NCBI GenBank assembly: GCA_964571845.1
Contig: CAZNDM010000095.1
Location: 1-11,498 of the forward strand
DNA length: 11,498 nucleotides
DNA from: WFZT01 sp964571845
GTDB lineage: Bacteria > Hydrothermota > Hydrothermia > B15-G9 > WFZT01
Reading direction: 5' to 3'
Positions within the stretch are counted from its first letter, which is position 1. Each line of letters starts with the position of its first letter. Under the pieces are notes generated by a model. That model ran no database searches. It had not been told where the DNA came from and worked only from the letters and a program-made list of their open reading frames with translations. Positions 1-5,959 of this stretch are shown here, in pieces. Made by a program: the position numbers and the translations under genes.

Positions 1-60
1 GGGCCCAAAAAACTCTCACCTGCTTTTCTCTGTCAGGTCAGCTCTTTCTGCCTCCTCAAT
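1..60 (+). repeat. Conserved core of the hairpin-array element, copy A
   Basis: Positions 22-60 align with two other places in the window, 402-440 (copy B) and 11310-11351 (copy C). The shared part is CTCTGTC, a variable RRR, TC, W, then GCTCTTT(C/T)TGCC. Copies A and C also share CCTCAAT directly before a CCTCCCCC hairpin arm. The upstream A-rich patch (7-12) corresponds to the CAAAAAG patch of copy B, though inverted arms are weak here. No reading frame in it looks like a real protein. The function is unknown. The copy may extend left of the window, because the type I array expected before it lies outside. Confidence 0.75.
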
Positions 61-90
61 CCTCCCCCGCATGGCGGGGGAGGAGTTTGA
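61..90. repeat. Type II hairpin unit after core A
   Basis: CCTCCCCCGC (61-70) pairs perfectly with GCGGGGGAGG (74-83) around the loop ATG, and is followed by the type II linker AGTTTGAAATGGGTCT. The hairpin at 11352-11384 holds the same place after core C and has a longer, still perfect stem. Only one type II unit is present before the type I array begins. Confidence 0.85.
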
Positions 91-108
91 AATGGGTCTC
101 TCCACAAA

Positions 109-378
109 CTCCCCTTCTACGGTATGGAGGGTTCACAACCAACCTCCCCACCCACGGTGGGGAGGATTCACAACCAGCCTCCCCTCCCGCTTTGCGGGAA
201 GGTTAACAACAAACTCCCCTTCTGTTTTACGGCAGGGTGAACCACAAACTCCCCTCCTACGGTATGGGGAGTTCACAACCAACCTCCCCTCCCCCGGTGT
301 GAAAGATTCACACCCCCCTCCCGCTTTGCGGGATCTTCACCCACACTCCCCTCCCGCTCTGCGGGAGGGGAGTGTGGG
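109..378. repeat. Type I hairpin array, about eight units with a period near 35 nt
   Basis: Successive inverted repeats have pyrimidine-rich left arms (CTCCCC..) and purine-rich right arms. They are separated by linkers of the form GTTCACAACCAAC, starting near 131, 166, 202, 237, 271, 305 and 334, which gives a spacing of 34-36 nt until the last unit. Perfect stems include 143-152/156-165 (10 bp, loop CAC), 319-324/328-333 (6 bp, loop TTT) and 340-357/361-378 (18 bp). Several others are imperfect (109-131, 217-237, 251-271). The units have no unique spacers, so this is not a CRISPR array. Open frames here give only Pro/Ser/Thr-rich repeat shadows. Confidence 0.9.
340..378. repeat. Perfect 18-bp hairpin next to core B
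   Basis: Bases 340-357 are fully complementary to 361-378 around the loop TCT. The inner half is the usual CTCCCCTCCCGC arm and the outer half (CCCACA) extends it. It is the strongest stem in the left array and abuts core B. There is no T-run on either side, so an intrinsic terminator is not supported. Bases 376-378 could instead pair with 436-438 in the core stem, so the two structures compete at their edge. Confidence 0.85.
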
Positions 379-443
379 GAGGGCAAAAAGACCACCCTTT
401 TGCTCCTCTCTGTCGAGTCTGCTCTTTCTGCCCTCTCCCTCCT
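379..443 (+). repeat. Conserved core of the hairpin-array element, copy B
   Basis: GGGCAAAAAGA (381-391) is complementary, with one mismatch, to TCTTTCTGCCC (423-433). Pairing can be extended outward to 376/438. The roughly 31-nt apical loop holds the conserved GCTCCTCTCTGTCGAGTCTG, so conservation covers the loop and the 3' arm. This copy separates the type I array on its left from type II-like units on its right, the same order as copy C. Its role is unknown; a protein-binding or RNA element would fit. Confidence 0.8.
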
Positions 444-790
444 CCACAGCCCAAAAGTACTGTGGGGAAAGGAATTTGAATGGTAATCCTCCCTCCACAG
501 CACCGGAGTGCTGTGGACGAATTCGAAAGACGATCATACACCACAGTGCCTACGCATAGTAGGAGATGGGTTGAAAGATCACCATTCTCCACGGCACTAA
601 TGCACAGTGGGCGAGGGTTTGTAAAGCAATCCTCCACAGTGCTAACGGACAGTGAGGAAGGAGGTAGAAAAATGACGATCCAAAAACATCCTCGATGGTC
701 TGGATAGGTTTTTGAAAGGGATCTATCCCTGCAAAAGTCACGCTTTGTGAAGGATCAGCGGGTGTCCAATCCCGCAAAACTTAAGAACTG
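444..790. repeat. Degenerate type II hairpin array
   Basis: Imperfect hairpins are followed by variants of the linker GTTTGAAAGGATC, for example near 473, 520, 571, 618, 663, 708 and 748. The best stem is 494-503/508-517 (10 bp, TCCACAGCAC, loop CGGA). Near the core, 444-449/460-465 gives 6 bp. Farther right the stems weaken (an example is TCACGCTTTGTGA around 738) and fade out before 800. These stems carry CCACAG/CTGTGG rather than the CCCGC/GCGGG seen elsewhere, which shows that arm sequences vary while pairing is kept. Confidence 0.7.
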
Positions 791-907
791 CAGAGTTGAA
801 GTTCAAAAGTGAATATTCCCATTCCAACTTGCCGCACGGGGAAGATTAAAAATTGCACTTTTCCTCATCCAGCGGAGTAATTTTTCGAAACAGCCTCCCA
901 CCTTTAT
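791..907. other. Non-coding spacer between the array and the promoter
   Basis: No convincing reading frame, hairpin or repeat unit is visible. The stretch is richer in A and T than the array and leads into the promoter of the plus-strand operon. Confidence 0.6.
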
Positions 908-937
908 TTGACATTGTATCATTTTCACAGTTATAAT
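908..937 (+). promoter_or_regulatory. Consensus sigma70-type promoter, probably giving a leaderless mRNA
   Basis: TTGACA (908-913) and TATAAT (932-937) both match the consensus at 6 of 6 positions, with an 18-bp spacer. A start 6-8 nt after the -10 box falls at about 943-945, only about 4-6 nt before the ATG at 949. There is no Shine-Dalgarno sequence between them. The operon's first gene is therefore probably translated from a leaderless or nearly leaderless transcript. Confidence 0.85.
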
Positions 938-948
938 TAGTCCGTCAT

Positions 949-1905
949 ATGAAGGTTGATAAAGTATTGGAGCAGGTATATGAACCTATCCTTCCCTCCC
1001 TGAAAAGGGTTGAAGAAGAGATAGTCGAGAGACTTACCATTGACTACGATTTTCCATTGAAAAAATACATTTCAATGGGGAAAAGGTTGAGGCCAGCTGC
1101 ATTATTATTCATGGCTCGAGCCTATTCTGGACTTGAAAGGGGAGCCATAATCCTTGCCACTGCAATAGAGCTCATTCACGCTTCATCCCTTATCCACGAC
1201 GACATCGTGGATGAAGCACAGTTTAGAAGGGATAACCTTGCTTTAAATTACAGATTTGGCAACTCGGTTGCAGTACTGGCTGGAGACTTCGTCTTCTCAC
1301 GCGCTATCATGGCAACAAACGAGCTCAGAAATCCAGACATAATGGATGTTTTCCTGTCTTCAGTCTTGATTATGGTTGAAGGTGAATTTCTCGAAGAGAT
1401 CCTGAAGTTTGAGGATAGGCTCAAAGAAGAGTTCTACTATAAAGTCATTTACAAAAAAACTGCGTCGTTATTTGAGGCAAGCTTCAAACTGGGAGCCCTG
1501 TGGCGAAAGATGAACGGAGAAACCCTTGAACTCGCAAAGAAAATTGGGTACAACTTCGGCATGGCTTATCAGGTCATAGACGATTGTGAGGATCTCTTTT
1601 CAGATACTGACAGTGACATTAGCCTTGAAAAAATCACTCTTCCCGTTATCGGTGCTCTCCTCAATTCAAGTGATCACAAAAAGATAACTCTCGATATGGA
1701 GCTTGAAGAGTTGAAAAAATTTGTTTTTGAAAATAAGGGGTTTGATTACGCCCTCAAGAAGGCGTCAGATTTCATCGAAGAAGGTAAAAATTTAATAAGG
1801 GAACTCCCGGATCCCGATGTGATTGAGAATCTCTCAAATTTCTTTGATTATCTCGATTACAAAAGAGAGAAAGTTCTCGAAAGTATAGCGACGACTTCGA
1901 TTTAG
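949..1905 (+). CDS. Trans-isoprenyl (polyprenyl) diphosphate synthase
   Basis: This is a 318-residue protein of the IspA/IspB family, which condenses isopentenyl diphosphate with an allylic diphosphate to make linear prenyl diphosphates in the cytoplasm. Visible family marks are GKRLRP (44-49), the first Asp-rich motif in LIHDDIVDE (D84, D85, D88), the KT pair (170-171), and the second Asp-rich motif in QVIDDCED (D211, D212, D215). Length is normal. The product chain length cannot be fixed; I89-type details before the first motif (S79-S80-L81-I82) suggest no obvious bulky stop. The segment after the second motif (216-231) lacks the usual Gly-rich G-D-x-x-E-G-K form and keeps only EK-x-TLP. 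It is first in a plus-strand operon with no SD, directly behind a consensus promoter. A likely client is a UbiA-family enzyme such as the one at 7690-8625. Confidence 0.93.
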   Translation: MKVDKVLEQVYEPILPSLKRVEEEIVERLTIDYDFPLKKYISMGKRLRPAALLFMARAYSGLERGAIILATAIELIHASSLIHDDIVDEAQFRRDNLALNYRFGNSVAVLAGDFVFSRAIMATNELRNPDIMDVFLSSVLIMVEGEFLEEILKFEDRLKEEFYYKVIYKKTASLFEASFKLGALWRKMNGETLELAKKIGYNFGMAYQVIDDCEDLFSDTDSDISLEKITLPVIGALLNSSDHKKITLDMELEELKKFVFENKGFDYALKKASDFIEEGKNLIRELPDPDVIENLSNFFDYLDYKREKVLESIATTSI

Positions 1906-1913
1906 ACCACTTC

Positions 1914-3131
1914 ATGTTTAAAAGACTTCTTTTAAAGCCGTTTACTGAGGGGAAGATACAGATTCTTTTTCGTCCTTTCCTGCACATCCTGAGATTTTCC
2001 TCGAAGCTCGTCCCCAAAAACAAAAATCTCTGGGTTTTTGGAAGTTTCGGCGGTTTAACTTTTTCTGGTAATCCCAAGTATCTTTTCCTTGAACTTCACG
2101 ATAAAAATGATATACAGGCAGTATGGATCACGGCAAGCAAAGAGGTCCTTGAAGAGTTGAAATTTCACGGGTTCAGGGCACACTTCAGAGTTTCTCTTAA
2201 AGGTATCTGGACGGTTCTCAGGGCACAATATCTCTTTTTCGATTATTCAACGCATGACATCAACTACTGGCTTTCAGGTGGTGGTAAAAAAGTAAATCTC
2301 TGGCATGGGCTACCTTTAAAAAAAATCTCACGGGATGACACAAATGATCTCAGGAACACGAAAAATCCTGTAAAAAGGCTAATTCTGCGAATTTTCAGAC
2401 CCTGGACATTCGAGAGCTGGGATTACTCAATAGCAACATCAAAAGTTTTTAGAGAAAAATTATCCTCGGGACTGGGAATACCCGAAGATAGAATTCCGAT
2501 AACAGGTTATCCAAGAAACGATGTCTTCTTCAAAGAGATTAAGGGAAGTTTAATCGGCTCATCTTCTGAGCTCCTTGCTATGCTAAAAGAGAATAAAAAA
2601 CAGGGCAAGAAGATAATTGCCTACTTTCCCACTTTCCGCGAGAGTGGAGACAACCCCATTGACCACTTAGACCTTACCGAGCTTGATAAGCTGTTTGCAA
2701 AACACAGAGCTGTACTTGTTATAAAACTTCACCCCTACACTCCGTTTAAAGAAGTCGGACAATTTGAATCTATCGTATTTGTCAGACAATCTTATGACTT
2801 CTATCCCCTACTCCCTTTTCTGGATCTATTGATAACCGATTATTCCTCGATTTACCTTGATTATTTAATCCTCAATAAGCCTGTTCTCTTTTACGCCTAT
2901 GATCTGGAGGATTACAAAAGGAAAAACAGGGAACTTTATTTCAATTATGAGGAATTCACTCCCGGTGCAAAGGTGTTCAATTTTTCGGATCTGAAAGAGG
3001 CTTTACTTGAGTTTTTGATAAACAACTCAGATCCTTATAAAATGGCAAGAGAAAAGTTCGTCCCTCTCATCCACGAACACAGAGATGGGAACTCAGCAGA
3101 GAGAATATATGAGTACTTCAGGAAAATATAA
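1914..3131 (+). CDS. CDP-glycerol glycerophosphotransferase-family protein (TagB/TagF-like)
   Basis: The 405-residue protein matches the glycerophosphotransferase fold of the TagB/TagF family, which transfers polyol phosphate from a CDP-linked donor onto a surface polymer at the inner membrane face. Diagnostic segments are NLWHGLPLKK (128-137, with H131), the linker TSKVFREKL followed by ITGYPRNDVFF (196-206), AYFPTFRE (236-243), VIKLHPY (269-275, with H273) and LLITDYSSIYLDY (305-317). The two histidines and the DYSS loop are the catalytic and donor-binding positions of the family. There is no clear membrane segment; the basic, hydrophobic N-terminus (1-30) could give peripheral membrane contact. 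It starts 8 nt after the preceding stop with no visible SD, so translational coupling is likely. In a diderm the product may be a capsule or LPS-type phosphopolymer rather than teichoic acid. The donor is not shown by the sequence. Confidence 0.9.
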   Translation: MFKRLLLKPFTEGKIQILFRPFLHILRFSSKLVPKNKNLWVFGSFGGLTFSGNPKYLFLELHDKNDIQAVWITASKEVLEELKFHGFRAHFRVSLKGIWTVLRAQYLFFDYSTHDINYWLSGGGKKVNLWHGLPLKKISRDDTNDLRNTKNPVKRLILRIFRPWTFESWDYSIATSKVFREKLSSGLGIPEDRIPITGYPRNDVFFKEIKGSLIGSSSELLAMLKENKKQGKKIIAYFPTFRESGDNPIDHLDLTELDKLFAKHRAVLVIKLHPYTPFKEVGQFESIVFVRQSYDFYPLLPFLDLLITDYSSIYLDYLILNKPVLFYAYDLEDYKRKNRELYFNYEEFTPGAKVFNFSDLKEALLEFLINNSDPYKMAREKFVPLIHEHRDGNSAERIYEYFRKI

Positions 3132-4296
3132 AATTGCCGTCATAAACTCCTACTATTATCCGGACATTGTCGGTGGTGCAGAGATTGTTGTAAAAACCCT
3201 TGCAGAATGGTACAGAAACCTCGGAATGAAGGTTTTTGTAATCTCATCAGCCAGAGAAGACAGACTCGATCTCGTAAATGGCATAAAGGTTTACAGAGTC
3301 AAAAACAGGAATATTTACTGGGGAAAGGAATCAAGTGGTAAATCACCATTACTCAAACCTATCTGGCACCTGATAAATACCAGAAACCCTTTTACTGGAT
3401 GGAAAATTTTTGATATTCTGGATTATGAGAAACCCGATGTCGTCCATATTCACAATCTGACAGACATATCTTTTGGGATTTTGAAAACCATCAAGGATCT
3501 TGGTATCCCCGTGCTTTTAACCCTTCATGACTACAGTTTTATGTGTATCAGGGCAACGATGTTTAAAGGCAGGAGAAATTGTGAAAACATTTGCTTTGCC
3601 TGTAGATTTTATGCCAGTTTGAAAAGAAAATATGTTAAAAATGTTAACTTTGTCGTCGGCGTCAGTAAATTTTTGCTGGAAAGACACTGGAAACACGGTT
3701 TCTTCAATGATGTACCCTCGACAGTAATCTACAATCCGGTAACGACGACAAATCCTGAAAATGTAAAAAAAGACTACAAAAGCCCTGTGTACGGGTTTAT
3801 TGGAAGACTTCACCCATCAAAAGGAATAGAGCTTTTGATCGAAGCATTCAACAGGCTGAAGCTGCCATTAAAAATTGCTGGAGAACCTTTTAAATCCGGG
3901 TACGGTGAGTATCTAAGATCTCTTTCAAAATCTGATAAAACCGAGTTTCTCGGATGGATTTATGCAGAAGACTTTTACAGGGAAATTGATGTCCTTATCG
4001 TTCCCTCTCTGTGGCACGATCCGTCGCCAACGGTCGTCCATGAGGCAAATGCCTATGGCATACCGGTTGTGGCATCCAGTCGAGGTGGGTTACCTGAACT
4101 TGTGAAGGACGGATTCAACGGTTTAATCTTTGACCCTGAAATAGATTCATCTCTCATCAAAGTCATTGAGAGGACCGATAAGAGCACATGGAAACAGCTC
4201 TCGGAAAATTCCTTTATTCACGCAAAAAAGTTTACACCTGAAATAGTGGCAAAGAATTATCTCGAAATAATTTCAGATCTTATCTTAAAGAGGTGA
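3109..4296 (+). CDS. GT4-family glycosyltransferase (GT-B fold)
   Basis: This is a retaining-type nucleotide-sugar glycosyltransferase of 395 residues. The N-terminal domain has YYPDIVGGAE (16-25), HIHNLTD (113-119) and TLHDYSFMC (138-146), followed by a four-cysteine patch (C146, C158, C162, C165) common in relatives that act on surface polysaccharides. The C-terminal nucleotide-sugar domain has GFIGRLHPSKGIE (229-241), VPSLWHDPSP (298-307), HEANAYGIPVVAS and GGLPELV. The usual E-x7-E pair is D304-x7-E312, a conservative change. I chose the ATG at 3109 over the one at 3085 because GAGAG lies just upstream and the family N-terminus begins right after it; the 3085 start would add eight residues. 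Either way it overlaps the preceding gene (23 or 47 nt), which supports co-translation in an envelope-glycan operon. Sugar and acceptor are unknown. Confidence 0.9.
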   Translation: MSTSGKYKIAVINSYYYPDIVGGAEIVVKTLAEWYRNLGMKVFVISSAREDRLDLVNGIKVYRVKNRNIYWGKESSGKSPLLKPIWHLINTRNPFTGWKIFDILDYEKPDVVHIHNLTDISFGILKTIKDLGIPVLLTLHDYSFMCIRATMFKGRRNCENICFACRFYASLKRKYVKNVNFVVGVSKFLLERHWKHGFFNDVPSTVIYNPVTTTNPENVKKDYKSPVYGFIGRLHPSKGIELLIEAFNRLKLPLKIAGEPFKSGYGEYLRSLSKSDKTEFLGWIYAEDFYREIDVLIVPSLWHDPSPTVVHEANAYGIPVVASSRGGLPELVKDGFNGLIFDPEIDSSLIKVIERTDKSTWKQLSENSFIHAKKFTPEIVAKNYLEIISDLILKR

Positions 4297-4312
4297 TACT
4301 CTTTATTTAGAA

Positions 4313-5290
4313 TTACGCCACGCCGAGCAATTTCTTTAAATTCTGTCTCCTCAATGCACGGAGCTTTTTCCTCTCTTCAGCCTCCTTCCAGAGCTTTTTC
4401 TCAAATTCAGAGCGAGGTGTGTAGGGCTTTAGAGGTGCCGGCTTAAAATTCCTGTCTATATGGACAAAGGTCATGAATGCAGTAGATGTATGCTTGAGCT
4501 CACCCTTTGAAGGGTTTTCTCCGAAGATGTTTACTCCGATTTCCATGGAGGACCTGCCCACATAGTTTAAATAGGCGTTCATGGTCATTATTTCGCCGAC
4601 TTTTAACGGTGAATAAAAATCCATGGCATCGAGTGAAGCGGTCACAACAGGTCCCTGAGCGTATCTGAGCGCGAGAATAGCCGCGACCTGATCAAGCTCC
4701 AGCATGAGTTTTCCTGCAAACATGATTCTTCCGAATGTTGCATCTTCTGGCATCACGATCTTGGACACAGACACACGAAACTGGGTCTCCACATTCAGCA
4801 GTTCAGTGGCTCTCATCGGGTCCTTTTTCTTCTTTCTCAGTCTCACGAGCCGCTCCTCTCTCCTACGCCTTGCTGCCTCATAAATCTCCAGTTCGTCGGC
4901 TTCGGGTTCTATCTTTTCCTTAACCTCTCTTGGTCTTCCATTCTCATCTACTGCAACATAAGCCATGTGTGACGAGGTCGTAATCTTTTTCTCTCCTGTA
5001 TGCGGATTTTCTGAGTGAACGACGATCCCCACTTCCATGGAGCTTTTACCAACATATTCAACCTGGGCATTGAAAATGGCGATTTCGCCTATCTTTATGG
5101 GATTTATAAAGTCAATATCGTCCATTGATCCAAGCACAACCGGACCCCTTGCCACGCGTGAAGCAGCCATCGAGGACGCAGTTGTAAGCCAGTACATCAG
5201 CCTGCCACCATAGAGCCCACCAAGAATGTTGGCGTGCTCGGGTAGCACGAGCTGGATCATCTCTACTCTTGTATCCTTAATACTTGCCAT
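4313..5290 (-). CDS. Two-hotdog-domain acyl-CoA thioesterase (ACOT7/BACH- and YciA-like)
   Basis: The enzyme would hydrolyse acyl-CoA to free acid and CoA in the cytoplasm. Two homologous hotdog domains (about 1-120 and 165-285) are joined by a charged linker (125-160), with a basic helical tail to 325. Both halves carry PxxA..G....G..M, then GPVV.....D..DF..P.K.GEI and YVG.SSME.G. The first half has the Asn of the active site (N21 in PEHAN) but Thr at the Asp position (T36). The second has Thr at the Asn position (T185) and keeps the Asp (D200). This complementary split matches mouse ACOT7, whose site is built from an Asn of one domain and an Asp of the other. The start ATG directly abuts the upstream TAA with no good SD, implying reinitiation. 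It is last in the minus operon. Confidence 0.9.
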   Translation of the reverse strand: MASIKDTRVEMIQLVLPEHANILGGLYGGRLMYWLTTASSMAASRVARGPVVLGSMDDIDFINPIKIGEIAIFNAQVEYVGKSSMEVGIVVHSENPHTGEKKITTSSHMAYVAVDENGRPREVKEKIEPEADELEIYEAARRRREERLVRLRKKKKDPMRATELLNVETQFRVSVSKIVMPEDATFGRIMFAGKLMLELDQVAAILALRYAQGPVVTASLDAMDFYSPLKVGEIMTMNAYLNYVGRSSMEIGVNIFGENPSKGELKHTSTAFMTFVHIDRNFKPAPLKPYTPRSEFEKKLWKEAEERKKLRALRRQNLKKLLGVA

Positions 5291-5959
5291 TTATTTCTTT
5301 TTCTTAAAAATCGAGAATATCCGCTTGAGTCCGCCCTCCTTCTCCTCCTCGACGGGCTTTTCAACCTCTTTTTTCTCTTCAACAGCTGCTTTCACCTCTC
5401 CACCACCAGCTGCAATCTTTTCCAGCAACTCACGCCTCTTTTCACGAATATCTTCAACTCCTTCAGGAGCTTCAAACATATCCATTTCGTATTCGTCAGG
5501 CTTAGGACCCACCATTTTCAGCACTTTGGAGGCTTCTGGATCAACAAGCCCGTAAGGCTTAAAAAATTCATAAGCTCCCCACAGGACCTTCAAAACCTTC
5601 TGTGGTTTCTCATCATAAAGCCTCTCACCCATGTCCTGAGCTCGAACGCCAAATTCCATCAACACCTGGTCAAACATCTCAGGCGGCATTTCGGGGAGTC
5701 TCGCTGCTTCAACGATACCGAGTTTCCTGTCCACAATCATGTATCCACCGCGAACATTCCCTCTGCGGGTGAGTCTCGCAATTATGTACATGAAATGCTC
5801 AGACCTTTTATAGTCCGTTATTTTCGATGCAAAAAGCCTGGCAAGATAGGGCTTTTCCTGCTCAACCGCCTTTGCTCTCTTTAATCTTTCCTGTTTTTCC
5901 TTTCTTTTCCTTAATTTCTTCTCAACTGACTTTTTCTTTTTCTTCGTCTTCTTTCCCAT
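5291..5959 (-). CDS. Unrecognised Lys-rich protein, overlapping aspS
   Basis: I do not recognise this 222-residue protein with confidence. Residues 1-31 are strongly basic (a Lys/Arg helix), 38-150 look like a folded alpha/beta domain, 155-205 are acidic and probably flexible, and the end is KKKK. There is no signal peptide or long membrane segment. The segment MYIIARLTRRGNVRGGYMIVD (57-77), followed by LGIVEA, faintly recalls the 'LVD.yCLGVK' stretch seen in some SEC-C-associated proteins, but the Cys is missing, so this is only a hint. I chose the ATG at 5959 because GAGGAG lies 7 nt upstream; the TTG at 5977 would add six residues. It overlaps the aspS end by 38 nt and is coupled to the thioesterase after it. 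The basic tail suggests nucleic acid or ribosome binding, which is inference. Confidence 0.75.
   Translation of the reverse strand: MGKKTKKKKKSVEKKLRKRKEKQERLKRAKAVEQEKPYLARLFASKITDYKRSEHFMYIIARLTRRGNVRGGYMIVDRKLGIVEAARLPEMPPEMFDQVLMEFGVRAQDMGERLYDEKPQKVLKVLWGAYEFFKPYGLVDPEASKVLKMVGPKPDEYEMDMFEAPEGVEDIREKRRELLEKIAAGGGEVKAAVEEKKEVEKPVEEEKEGGLKRIFSIFKKKK

Noticed and set aside
109..378. CRISPR array
   Set aside because: The period of about 35 nt includes both hairpin and linker. There are no unique spacers of constant length, repeats are highly divergent, and no cas gene is present.
340..378. Intrinsic terminator
   Set aside because: The stem is strong, but neither strand has a T-run after it and no gene ends nearby.
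71..559. Open frames on both strands within the left array (up to 162 codons)
   Set aside because: Their translations are Pro/Ser/Thr- or Arg/Gly-rich shadows of the hairpin repeats, lack an SD, and have no protein-like composition.
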